From an uncultured Bacilli bacterium (GTDB lineage Bacteria; Bacillota_I; Bacilli_A; RF39; UBA660), in NCBI GenBank assembly GCA_934085565.1, contig CAKOHG010000005.1, positions 44,482-108,481 of the forward strand: 64,000 nt of DNA. The letters are read 5' to 3'. Positions 24,770 to 33,824 of this stretch are shown one piece after another. The notes beneath the pieces were generated by a model. It did no database searches. It worked only from the letters and a program-made list of their open reading frames with translations, and was not told the DNA's origin. Position 1 is the stretch's first letter; every line of letters begins with the position of its first letter. The translations under genes were made by a program, and so were the position numbers.

Positions 24770-26819
24770 AATGGGAAAATATAAGTATCATATTAACAAT
24801 TTAGATTGTGCCAATTGTGCCAGAGAAATTGAAGAAATGTTAAATAAAAATGAAAATTTTAATAATGCTTCTGTCAATTTTAATACTTGTAAAGTGTCTT
24901 TTGAATCTAAGAAAAATTATAGTTTAGAAGAACTAAACGAATTAATTAAAAAAGTAGAGCCGGATGCCTTTTTAACAGAAGAAGAAATAGAAGAGAAAAA
25001 AGAATATCATTTAAGTATTTTATTAATGGCTATTCTTTTAGGTTTTATTTCTTATCTATGTCCATTACCAAGATTCTTAAAAGTAATTTTCTATATCATA
25101 AGTTATACGCTTTTACTTTATAAAACAACTCTCAATGCTATTAAAATGTTAATCAAAGGACAAGGTGTTAACGAAAATGCTTTAATAAGTATTTCATGTC
25201 TTGGTGCTTTATTTACGGGTAACATCTTAGAAGGTATGATGGTCATTTTCTTATATACGATTGGTAAAATTTTAGAAGAAAAAGCTATTCATAATTCTCG
25301 TAAATCTATTAAGGAATTATTAGATATTAAATCAGTCGTTGCCAATAAAAAAGTTAAAGATGAAATTATCGAAATTCCGGTGGAAGAAGTCGAACTTAAA
25401 GATATATTATTAGTCAAAAAAGGAGAAAGAATACCCGTTGATGGGGTCATTGTTAAGGGCAGTAGCTTCCTTGATACCTCAGCCTTGACGGGGGAAAGCG
25501 ATAAAATAAAAGTTTCTTTGGGCGATGAAGTTTTATCAGGAAGTATTAATACTGAGGACGTATTAGAAATAGAAGCAACTTCTTTATATGAAAATTCAAC
25601 CGTGGCGAAAATTTTAGATTTATTAGAAAGTGCGACCGATAAAAAAGCTAAAACAGAAACAATTGTTTCTAAAATAAGTAAGATTTATACCCCTCTTGTG
25701 ATGATTTTAGCTCTTGTTATTACCGTAATTTTACCTTTTGCCTTTAACATTCCTTTCACGGATAGTCTTTATCGAGGACTTACTTTCTTAGTTATTTCTT
25801 GTCCATGTGCGATAGCTATCTCCGTCCCACTTTCTTATTTTACCGCCATCGGTGTGGCAAGCAAAAAAGGTATCCTTATTAAAGGAAGCAACTATCTAGA
25901 TAATTTAGGTAATGTTAAAAATATTATTTTTGATAAAACAGGAACACTTACGAATGGTAGTTTTCAAGTTTCAAAAATTATTATTACCGATGATAATTTA
26001 AAAGACAAATATACTATGGATGAAATCATTGATATCTTAATCAAGGGAGAATCTTTTTCTAATCATCCCATTGCTAGATCTATTTTAAAATTAAAAGACA
26101 TTAAAGTGGATAACCAAGATGTTAAAGATTTTAAAGAAATAACAGGTAAGGGAATATCCTTTACATTAAATGGTAAAAAAATATTGATTGGCAATAATAA
26201 GTTATGTCATTGTGATTCTTCTGCTTCTTTACATTTAAATATTGATGGAGAACATGTGGCTTCTATCATGATTGATGATGGTATTAAAAAAGAAGCGGAA
26301 GGTGTCATTGCGAAACTAAAAAGTTATGGCATTAAAACACATATGTTTACCGGAGATAAAAAAGAAGTAGCTTTAGATATTGGTCATAAATTAGGAATTG
26401 ATGAAATCAAATATGAAATGCTCCCAACGGATAAATTTGAAAGTTTTGAACGGGTAAGTAAAAATAATGAAATTACTATATTCGTGGGAGATGGCATAAA
26501 TGATGCGCCCGTTTTAAAAAGAGCCGATATTGGTATTTCAATGGGTGGTGTTGGAACCGATAGTGCTATTGAAGCCAGTGATATTGTTTTAATGAGTGAT
26601 GATTTAACTAAAATTACGGAAGCCATTGATATATCAAAATACACCAAAAAAGTGATTAAACAAAATTTAACGTTTGCTATGTTAGTAAAAATAAGTATTT
26701 TACTATTAAGTGTTTTTGGACTTGCTAATATGTGGTTTGCTGTCTTTGCAGATACAGGTGTTACATTACTTACTATTTTAAATAGTTTAAAAATTATGAA
26801 AAAATTTAATAGAAAATAA
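24762..26819 (+). CDS. cadA: Cd/Zn/Pb-exporting P1B-type ATPase
   Basis: 685 residues. An N-terminal HMA domain has the metal site LDCANC (about residues 14-19). The membrane metal motif C347-P348-C349 lies in ISCPCAIAI, the phosphorylation site is D391 in DKTGTLT, the ATP-binding HP motif is SNHPIA, and the hinge is GDGINDAPVLKRADIGISMG. A Lys-containing last membrane segment region and the CadC partner favour divalent Cd/Zn/Pb over Cu. An ATG 9 nt further in (24771) is an alternative start. Expected to pump toxic metal ions out of the cell. Confidence 0.93.
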   Translation: MNKMGKYKYHINNLDCANCAREIEEMLNKNENFNNASVNFNTCKVSFESKKNYSLEELNELIKKVEPDAFLTEEEIEEKKEYHLSILLMAILLGFISYLCPLPRFLKVIFYIISYTLLLYKTTLNAIKMLIKGQGVNENALISISCLGALFTGNILEGMMVIFLYTIGKILEEKAIHNSRKSIKELLDIKSVVANKKVKDEIIEIPVEEVELKDILLVKKGERIPVDGVIVKGSSFLDTSALTGESDKIKVSLGDEVLSGSINTEDVLEIEATSLYENSTVAKILDLLESATDKKAKTETIVSKISKIYTPLVMILALVITVILPFAFNIPFTDSLYRGLTFLVISCPCAIAISVPLSYFTAIGVASKKGILIKGSNYLDNLGNVKNIIFDKTGTLTNGSFQVSKIIITDDNLKDKYTMDEIIDILIKGESFSNHPIARSILKLKDIKVDNQDVKDFKEITGKGISFTLNGKKILIGNNKLCHCDSSASLHLNIDGEHVASIMIDDGIKKEAEGVIAKLKSYGIKTHMFTGDKKEVALDIGHKLGIDEIKYEMLPTDKFESFERVSKNNEITIFVGDGINDAPVLKRADIGISMGGVGTDSAIEASDIVLMSDDLTKITEAIDISKYTKKVIKQNLTFAMLVKISILLLSVFGLANMWFAVFADTGVTLLTILNSLKIMKKFNRK

Positions 26820-26836
26820 CTATGACAAGTATAGAG

Positions 26837-26860
26837 AGGAGAAAAAGTTCTCCTTTTTAT
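26837..26860 (+). terminator. Terminator of the cad operon
   Basis: AGGAGAA (26837-26843), AAAG loop, TTCTCCT (26848-26854), then T4ATT. Confidence 0.8.
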
Positions 26861-26956
26861 TATTTTACAAAAAAAGTATATTGTTGTGTTATAACCAAAT
26901 GAAAAAAGGTTGGTAAAAAAGTATTAAAATGTTAAAATTTTAAGTGAGGTGATTAA

Positions 26957-28687
26957 GTGAAAGAGTTTATAAAAAATATTAAATTTGTGTGGAAATACGC
27001 TAAAAGTGAAAAAGGCAAAATTATTACTTATTTTCTATTAAGTATTTTTAGCATTGTTGTTAGTATTGTTTTTCCTTTTCTAGCGGCCAGACAAATTGTT
27101 TTGTTAACAAGTGAAAGTATAAAGCAATTTTTTTATACCTCATTAGTTATTCTTATCGGTGCTTTTATTGCCGATAATTTGGATTATTTTAAGAGTAAAT
27201 TATATCAAAAAATATTTAGACAAATTTATATAAATATTCAATCTGATTTGGGTGCGGAAATATTGAAACTTAGCAATCAGACTTTAGAAGAAAATGGTTC
27301 AGGAATATTTATTCAAAGACTCATTGGAGATACGAAAAGCATTTCAACTATTTTTACCGATTTAAATAAATATATTAATGGTATTATTTCAAATGTTGGT
27401 GTGTTAATAACTTATTTTGTATTAAGTAAACCTGTATTTATTTTTGTTTTAATTGCTTTTTCTATTCGTATGGTAATCGAAGTCTCAAGAATAAATACTT
27501 ACAATAAAAATAATAAGAATTATAAAAAAAGTAACGATGCGATGACAAGTTTTACAGGTGAAATTGTAAGAGGTGCCGAAGATATAAAAATGCTAAATGG
27601 AGAAGAGAGTTTTTTAAGTGAACTAAGAAATCGCTTTGAAAAATTGAATGTCGAAAAATATAATATGGAAAATGTTAATTTAACTTTTCTAATTGTTCGT
27701 TGGTATTGGGCTGAAACTTCTCTTTTTATCATAACCTGTATTATAGGTATTTCTGTTTTAAAGGGTACGATTGCTGTCGCGACAGGAGTTGTCTTATTTA
27801 ATTTTGGTAATCGATATAACAGTTTAGTTCAAAATATTACAGGTTTTCATGAATTAATCAAAAAATTCAATTTATCAGCTACAAGAATATTTGATATTTT
27901 TGAAGATAAAAAGTATGTTAAAGAAACTTTTGGAGATAAACATTTAGACAAAGTAGAGGGTAACTTTGAATTTAAAAATGTTAGTTTTAAATATAAAGAA
28001 AATAATGTTTTAAAACATTTGAACTTTAAAGTAAATGCGAATGAAACTGTAGCTTTTGTCGGTAAAAGTGGTGCAGGTAAAACAACTATTTTTAACCTTC
28101 TTTGCAAAATGTACGATAATTATGAGGGAAAAATTACTATTGATGGAGTAGATATAAAAAAGTTAGATAAAGATTCTATACGAGGAAATATTACGATTGT
28201 TAGTCAAAATCCTTATATATTTAATATGAGTATTAAAGATAATTTAAAATTAGTCAAAAAAGATTTAACAGAAGAAGAGATGATTGAAGCTTGCCATTTA
28301 GCGGCTCTTGATGATTTTATTGAATCATTGCCCTTAAAATATGACACTATTGTCGGTGAAGGGGGAATAACTTTATCAGGTGGTCAAAAACAACGTTTAG
28401 CTATTGCTAGAGCTTTTGTTCAAAAAACAGAAATTATCCTTTTTGATGAAGCTACATCAGCCCTTGATAATGAAACTCAAGCTAAAATTCAACAAGCTAT
28501 CGATAATCTTCAACAAGAGTATACGATTTTAATTATTGCTCATCGTCTATCAACTGTCAAAAATTCAGACCGTATATTAATGCTTGAAGACGGTCATATA
28601 ATTGCCGAAGGAAAGCATAATGAACTTATTAAAAATTGTAAATCATATAAAGAATTATATGAAACAGAAATTTCTAAAGTAAATTAA
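26957..28687 (+). CDS. ABC exporter, fused permease and ATPase
   Basis: 576 residues from a GTG with GAGGTG 5 nt upstream. The N-terminal ABC_membrane domain (about 1-315) has six hydrophobic segments. The ATPase domain (about 330-570) has Walker A GKSGAGKTT, Q-loop SQNPYIF, signature LSGGQKQR, Walker B IILFDEATSALD and H-loop IAHRLS. It forms a homodimer or pairs with another half-transporter, though no partner is adjacent. Export of lipid, peptide or drug is typical of the MsbA/LmrA-like group; the substrate is not deducible. Confidence 0.9.
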   Translation: MKEFIKNIKFVWKYAKSEKGKIITYFLLSIFSIVVSIVFPFLAARQIVLLTSESIKQFFYTSLVILIGAFIADNLDYFKSKLYQKIFRQIYINIQSDLGAEILKLSNQTLEENGSGIFIQRLIGDTKSISTIFTDLNKYINGIISNVGVLITYFVLSKPVFIFVLIAFSIRMVIEVSRINTYNKNNKNYKKSNDAMTSFTGEIVRGAEDIKMLNGEESFLSELRNRFEKLNVEKYNMENVNLTFLIVRWYWAETSLFIITCIIGISVLKGTIAVATGVVLFNFGNRYNSLVQNITGFHELIKKFNLSATRIFDIFEDKKYVKETFGDKHLDKVEGNFEFKNVSFKYKENNVLKHLNFKVNANETVAFVGKSGAGKTTIFNLLCKMYDNYEGKITIDGVDIKKLDKDSIRGNITIVSQNPYIFNMSIKDNLKLVKKDLTEEEMIEACHLAALDDFIESLPLKYDTIVGEGGITLSGGQKQRLAIARAFVQKTEIILFDEATSALDNETQAKIQQAIDNLQQEYTILIIAHRLSTVKNSDRILMLEDGHIIAEGKHNELIKNCKSYKELYETEISKVN

Positions 28688-28729
28688 AAAAAGAACCTAA
28701 TTTTTCTTTTTGAGAAAAGGTCCTTTTTT

Positions 28730-29758
28730 CTATTCTGCTTTTTTTCTTGTTAAAGATAAATCTTCTTCACATCCTCTTTCTGGATTACTATTTCTGTAAA
28801 TTTCATAGAAAATTTGAGAAGTATTTTTAAAATTATTTTCAATTTCTTCTAAGGAAACATCTGGGGTAGCTTTAATAGTTTTTAACTGAGAAATATCTGC
28901 TTCAATAACACTATATTGTAAGAATTCTACAAGTAGATTATTAAATTCAGCAAGGAAATAACCTCGATTAGTTGGATCTATTTTTCTTCTTGTGGCAATA
29001 TCTTTTATTCTTTCATAAGGTGAGACAATTCCTTTATCAGTTGCCATTAAATCAGCTATATTTAAAATTAAATCATATCCTGTATATTTATAGTTTTGTA
29101 AAAATAGACTAACATCATCAAATTCGGCAGTTTCATCCCAACTTTCGTTACCATTTTTATCTACGTGAAATCCTTTTAAAGCTTGTTCGTTACTAGCGCA
29201 TCTGCCACCTTTAACGAAAGAATGTGTGATAGCAGCTTTTGCTTCTTCATTCCATCCCATGTCTATTAGAGCATCAGCGCCCAAGACAACATGGTTAAAA
29301 GAATGGTCAAATTTTCTACCATAATCATGAATAAGTCCCAAAGTCCAAGCAGCATTTTCATTTAATCCCTGCATTTGAGCCATTTTTTGACAAGCCTTTC
29401 CTGCGTAAAGAACATGACTATACCAAGAGCTGGTATTTATTTTACCTTCATTAATTGTCTTGGTACCCAATGTATAATATTTTTCTATACATTGATAGGC
29501 TAAGTTTAAAAAAGTCTGATCATAAAAATCACTTTCTTGGAGCAATCGATAAGCTTCTTTTTCTGTCAAATTTTTTCCAAGTGTTTCTTTAGCAAAATTT
29601 TGAATTGTTTTACATAAATTATTTAAATTTTCAAAATCGTCATCTTTTACTAATTTTTTAAAAGTTTCTGCTGGAGAATGAATTGATGATACATCATATT
29701 TTGAAAATGCTATTTCATTCAAAATTACCTTTTTATTTTTAAAGTTTAAATTAGCCAT
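28730..29758 (-). CDS. HD-domain phosphohydrolase-like protein
   Basis: 342 residues. A central HD motif is present: the first His in SSWYSHVLYAGKACQKMA (about 106-123), then LGLIHDYGRKFDHSFNHVVLGADALI (about 141-166), and a later D in NIADLMATD. HD proteins are metal-dependent phosphohydrolases acting on nucleotides. The N-terminal ~90 residues are unassigned. GAGGTG lies 8 nt before the ATG. It is convergent with the ABC exporter gene and probably monocistronic. Confidence 0.7.
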   Translation of the reverse strand: MANLNFKNKKVILNEIAFSKYDVSSIHSPAETFKKLVKDDDFENLNNLCKTIQNFAKETLGKNLTEKEAYRLLQESDFYDQTFLNLAYQCIEKYYTLGTKTINEGKINTSSWYSHVLYAGKACQKMAQMQGLNENAAWTLGLIHDYGRKFDHSFNHVVLGADALIDMGWNEEAKAAITHSFVKGGRCASNEQALKGFHVDKNGNESWDETAEFDDVSLFLQNYKYTGYDLILNIADLMATDKGIVSPYERIKDIATRRKIDPTNRGYFLAEFNNLLVEFLQYSVIEADISQLKTIKATPDVSLEEIENNFKNTSQIFYEIYRNSNPERGCEEDLSLTRKKAE

Positions 29759-30139
29759 ATTTTTTTCACCTCTTTAATTTCATATTATAACATAAAAATA
29801 ATGTAATACAATTTTTTGGAAATTTTATTCGACAAAACTTGTCAAAACCTTCTATTGCAAAAGCGGATAAATGAAGTTAGTATATTAGGCGTCAAGCAAG
29901 AAATGAACTTGTTTGATAGTGAATTTCCAAATTCCGGCATCGCAAATGTCATAACTACTACCCCAAACAACTTTACACTATTATGTCTAAAAAGATATAC
30001 AACACTTTCTTTTAATTTATAAATAATGGAAATTCACGAAAGAGTGGCTATCAAAGGCTGCTCTTTTTCGTTGACAAGATAAAATCTAAATGATAATCTA
30101 AAAGTGAAAATAATCGTCTATATGAAAAGAGGTATTCTC
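29759..30139. other. Intergenic region with a strong hairpin
   Basis: About 380 bp between divergent genes. The left part holds a likely promoter for the HD gene (minus strand TATAAT near 29785). At 30036-30071 ACGAAAGAG...CTCTTTTTCGT forms a long stem extended by GTGGCT/GGCTGC with G-U pairs, enclosing a short loop. It sits about 70 bp upstream of the HAAS gene and could be a terminator for an unseen RNA or an attenuator. A 68-codon open frame from a TTG at 29816 lacks a ribosome-binding site and was not accepted. Confidence 0.4.
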
Positions 30140-31723
30140 GTGAAGAAAAAAGAATTTTTAAGGGAGTTAAAAAAAGAATTAATAGGCATTGATGAAGAAG
30201 ACAAAGAAGATATTATTAAAGAATATAATGATTACATTGATGAAAAAATAGGTAATGGTATGACCGAAGAAGAGGCAGTATTATTTTTTGGAGATGCCAA
30301 AGAACTTGCTAAAGAACTTTATAAAACCTATAAGCCTAAAAATGAAGTTCCTAAAAACACGTTAGAAGATTTTTCAGAACATCTACTTTCTTACATTCAA
30401 AATATTAGTCAAGATTTAAGTAACAGATCTTTTAAAGAAATCGTTTATTTAATTATCGAAATTTTACTTTTTTTATTAGTTATTTCTTTAGGACACATTC
30501 CTTTTTCATTACTTATTAATTTAGGCAAAAATATCTTTTATATTTTATCAAGTCCTTTTAACCGTATTTTTTATTATGTTTGGAAATTTATTTTAGAATT
30601 ATCTTACGTCTTAATGGCTTTTTATATTTTTAAAACGGCATTAGATAAAAAGTTTTTCCAAAAAGAAATATCTTTTGATAAAAAAAATAATACCATCTCT
30701 CCTCATGGTGAAACTATTATTAAGTTATTTAGTTATCTTTTAAAATTTGGAGCCATTATTATGCTTTTTGCTCTTAGTATTTATTTAATTTTGATGGTTT
30801 TTGTTTTAGCACTTTCATTTTATTTACTTATTCACCAAGTTTATTATATTGGTTTATATTTGATTATCTTTTCTTTATTCTTATTTGGTTTTTTATTTTT
30901 TATGATTTTATATAATTTTGTAGCGAGTCGTAAAGGCTATGCCAAGATGTTTTTAATAAGTTTTGTTGGTACGATTCTTCTTTTAGGTTTAGGTTGTCTT
31001 TTAGCTTTAGATGAACTTTCTAAAACAGAATTTATAAGTGGGGTACCAAGTGATTTAAAACTAGAAACGTTAACAGAAGAACTTATTATGAATAAAGATA
31101 CCGTTTTTATAGGCAATATTGCTAACTACAATATCGACAATGATTTAGATACTATTAAAGTCACTTACGAATATTATCCTCTTAGTAATGCGATGAAAAC
31201 TGATATTGTCAAAAAAGATAATCTTGTTTATTTAAATTATACTTTAGAAAAAATTAATATAAGAACGGATATTTTAGGACATATGATTAAAGATTTAAAA
31301 GAAAAGAAAGTATATGATTATAAACTAGAACCCACTATTACGGTGACCGCTAATGAAAAAAACATTGCAATGATTAAAAAGAATCGTCAAAAATATTATC
31401 AAAATAAAACCAATTATTCTAGTTGTGAATTTATAAGAACTTATAAGATTTTGAATAGTGTTTTAAGTAGTGATAGTGATTATATCTATTTAACTTTACA
31501 AAGTTTTTTAAGTGATGATGTTCAAACGGTTAAAGTAAAAAAAGCTCTTTTAAACGAAGTCTCTATTGGCGATAATTATGAGTTTACTTTTAAAACATAC
31601 CAATCTTATATTGATACCTCTATCGAAAATTTATTTACAGAAAATGAAGTTGTCAAAATCGTAAAAACCGACAAAGAAGGAATGAATCAAATAGAAGAAG
31701 ATAGTTGTTCTAACTTTTATTAA
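30140..31723 (+). CDS. HAAS/DUF1700-domain membrane protein
   Basis: 527 residues from a GTG at 30140 with AGAGGT 6 nt upstream. The N-terminal ~75 residues match the HAAS signalling domain of DUF1700 proteins (KKEFLRELKKELIGIDEEDKEDI, then GMTEEEAVLFFGDAKELAKEL). Several hydrophobic helices follow (about 100-300), then a C-terminal extracytoplasmic domain of about 220 residues. In many Bacillota HAAS proteins follow a PadR regulator; none is present here. Function is unknown; a membrane-linked regulatory role is inferred from the family. Confidence 0.7.
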   Translation: MKKKEFLRELKKELIGIDEEDKEDIIKEYNDYIDEKIGNGMTEEEAVLFFGDAKELAKELYKTYKPKNEVPKNTLEDFSEHLLSYIQNISQDLSNRSFKEIVYLIIEILLFLLVISLGHIPFSLLINLGKNIFYILSSPFNRIFYYVWKFILELSYVLMAFYIFKTALDKKFFQKEISFDKKNNTISPHGETIIKLFSYLLKFGAIIMLFALSIYLILMVFVLALSFYLLIHQVYYIGLYLIIFSLFLFGFLFFMILYNFVASRKGYAKMFLISFVGTILLLGLGCLLALDELSKTEFISGVPSDLKLETLTEELIMNKDTVFIGNIANYNIDNDLDTIKVTYEYYPLSNAMKTDIVKKDNLVYLNYTLEKINIRTDILGHMIKDLKEKKVYDYKLEPTITVTANEKNIAMIKKNRQKYYQNKTNYSSCEFIRTYKILNSVLSSDSDYIYLTLQSFLSDDVQTVKVKKALLNEVSIGDNYEFTFKTYQSYIDTSIENLFTENEVVKIVKTDKEGMNQIEEDSCSNFY

Positions 31724-31808
31724 TAAGTTTCGTTTATTTAACGATTCTTTTTTTGTTTTGGTGAATTTTTTTCCTTTTTGTGATATCCTTATAAAGAGGA
31801 TGGTAATT

Positions 31809-32747
31809 ATGGAACAATTAAACACAGAAGTCAGTATGTTAGAAAGATACGGCGAAAATTTAACACAAAAAAAATATATTACAGACCCTGCCATTGCGCG
31901 TGATGATGAAATAAAACAATGTATATTAACACTTTTAACTCCTGAAAAAAGTGCTCTTTTAGTAGGTAAGCCTGGTATTGGTAAAACAGCAATAGTAGAA
32001 GGACTTGCTTATCGTATTCAAAATAATTTGGTTCCCGATGCTTTAAAAGGCTGGGAAATTATTAAAGTAAATATTACTTCATTACTTGGCTCTGTGGTGA
32101 GTGATGGGCAAACAGAAAATAGAATTGATTTATTAGTAAAAGAATTAAATCAAAAAGAAAAGACCATACTATTTATTGATGAAACACATGTTTTGGTTAA
32201 TAAAAATGCTTCGGCAAATGGTGGTATCGATTTTGCTAATATGTTAAAAGCAGGTCTTGATAGAGGAACCATTAAAATGATTGGAGCAACGACCACCGAA
32301 GAATATGAAGCCTATATTTTAAGGGATAGGGCATTTTTAAGAAGATTTCAAAAAATAGACGTTTTAGAAACTTCTAAAGAAAACACTGTCAAAATTTTAA
32401 TGGGAACAGTTTATAAATTAGAAACCCAAATGGGTGTCAAACTTCTTTATAGTGATTTTATTAAAGAAAAAATAATGTGGTTTATCGTTGAAATGACTGA
32501 CGAATATAAAAGAGTTTATGAAGTGGCTTCTAGGTATCCGGATATATGTTTGACGATTTTATCAAATGCTTTTACTTATGCTTTATATGATAATGAAAAC
32601 ACAGTTAAGATAAAACATATTTATAAGGCTATTTGCAACGCTAAAAACATTTATGATGACGTCAAAGTAAAAGAAATTGCCCGTTTTAAAGAGGAATTTA
32701 AAGATTTAATCGTAGAAGAAAATGTTGATTTAAATGAAAGAGGTTGA
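31809..32747 (+). CDS. Stand-alone ClpB/ClpC D1-like AAA+ ATPase
   Basis: 312 residues from the ATG at 31809, chosen for AGAGGA at good spacing. A single AAA+ module of the ClpA/B first-domain type: RDDEIKQCILTLL, Walker A GKPGIGKT (about 53-60), Walker B ILFIDETH, sensor 1 GATTTEEY, arginine-finger region RDRAFLRRF. The D1 small lid domain follows (TVKILMGTVYKLETQMGV, then AFTYAL). There is no Clp N-domain, no middle domain, no second ATPase and no visible peptidase-binding loop. It lies 3 nt upstream of the dehydrogenase-like gene. Confidence 0.75.
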   Translation: MEQLNTEVSMLERYGENLTQKKYITDPAIARDDEIKQCILTLLTPEKSALLVGKPGIGKTAIVEGLAYRIQNNLVPDALKGWEIIKVNITSLLGSVVSDGQTENRIDLLVKELNQKEKTILFIDETHVLVNKNASANGGIDFANMLKAGLDRGTIKMIGATTTEEYEAYILRDRAFLRRFQKIDVLETSKENTVKILMGTVYKLETQMGVKLLYSDFIKEKIMWFIVEMTDEYKRVYEVASRYPDICLTILSNAFTYALYDNENTVKIKHIYKAICNAKNIYDDVKVKEIARFKEEFKDLIVEENVDLNERG

Positions 32748-32750
32748 AAA

Positions 32751-33812
32751 ATGGAAAAATTTAAAATAGTTCAAATTGGCTGTGGCAAAATGAGTAAATA
32801 TATCATGCGTTACGTGTATGAAAAAGGTGGAATAATTGTCGGAGCAGTCGATAAAAATAAAGATTTAATTGGTAAAGATATTGGTTTTGTCATGGAAAAA
32901 GAAGATAAAAATATTTTTATTAATGATGCGAAAGACTTAGATAAAATCTTGAAAGAAACTCACCCGGATGTAGCCATTATTACAACAATGAGCTTTTTAA
33001 ATGATATTGAAGATTCTATTAGAACTTGTGTTAAAAATGGTGTAAACGTTTTAACAACTTGTGAAGAAGCTTTTTATCCTGAAAATTCTAATCCAAACCT
33101 TTATCAAGAATTAGATTCTCTTGCCAAAGCTTTTAATGTCACGATTGCGGGATGTGGTTATCAAGATATTTTCTGGTGCAATATGATTAGCAATATTTGT
33201 GCTTCCACATCTAAAATCACAAAAATTAAAGGGATAAGTTCTTATAACGTCGAAGATTATGGCGTTGCTCTTGCTAAAGCTCATGGAGCAGGCTTAACAG
33301 AAAGTGAATTTATAAAACAAATTGGTAGTATGAATCATATGGATAAAAAGACACTTCAAGACCTTATTGACGCGCGAGCTTTTTTTCCAAGTTATATGTG
33401 GAATGTAATGGGAGCTTTATGTGATAAACTTCATCTTCACATTACTGATATTTCTCAAGAGTTAGTGCCTGTTTTAACGGATGAAGAATTAACAAGTAAT
33501 ACGCTTAATATGACTTTGAAAAAAGGTGACGTAAGAGGAATGAATGCTTGTGTTAAAGCAAGTACCAAAGAAAATATTCTTTTAGAGATTATGTGTATTG
33601 GCAAAGTTTACAATGAAGATGAAAAAGATATCAACGACTGGACTATCTTCGGAGAACCTACTACGAGAACAGTAAATGAAGAACCTAATACAGTGATGCT
33701 TACTTGTGCAGATGTCGTAAACCGTATACCAGATGTCTATCATATGTCAAGTGGCTTTGTTCCTATTAGTAAGTATCCTGAACCACGTTTTTTAATGTCA
33801 TTGCAAAAATAG
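32751..33812 (+). CDS. Amine dehydrogenase-like (2,4-diaminopentanoate dehydrogenase family)
   Basis: 353 residues. An N-terminal Rossmann fold (VQIGCGKMSKYIMRYVYEKG, residues 7-26) binds NAD(P). The body resembles the dihydrodipicolinate-reductase-fold enzymes that include 2,4-diaminopentanoate dehydrogenase of ornithine oxidation: TTCEEAFYP (about 102-110), GCGYQDIFWCNM (about 134-145) and AHGAGLTESEF. None of the other ornithine-oxidation genes (ortB, oraSE) is visible, so the physiological substrate is open. It is probably co-transcribed with the AAA+ gene and the deacetylase gene that starts 12 nt downstream. Confidence 0.65.
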   Translation: MEKFKIVQIGCGKMSKYIMRYVYEKGGIIVGAVDKNKDLIGKDIGFVMEKEDKNIFINDAKDLDKILKETHPDVAIITTMSFLNDIEDSIRTCVKNGVNVLTTCEEAFYPENSNPNLYQELDSLAKAFNVTIAGCGYQDIFWCNMISNICASTSKITKIKGISSYNVEDYGVALAKAHGAGLTESEFIKQIGSMNHMDKKTLQDLIDARAFFPSYMWNVMGALCDKLHLHITDISQELVPVLTDEELTSNTLNMTLKKGDVRGMNACVKASTKENILLEIMCIGKVYNEDEKDINDWTIFGEPTTRTVNEEPNTVMLTCADVVNRIPDVYHMSSGFVPISKYPEPRFLMSLQK

Positions 33813-33824
33813 AAGAGGTGTTTT

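Noticed and set aside
29816..30022. 68-codon frame from a TTG start
   Set aside because: No ribosome-binding site, no recognisable composition, and it lies in an AT-rich intergenic region; nothing supports translation.
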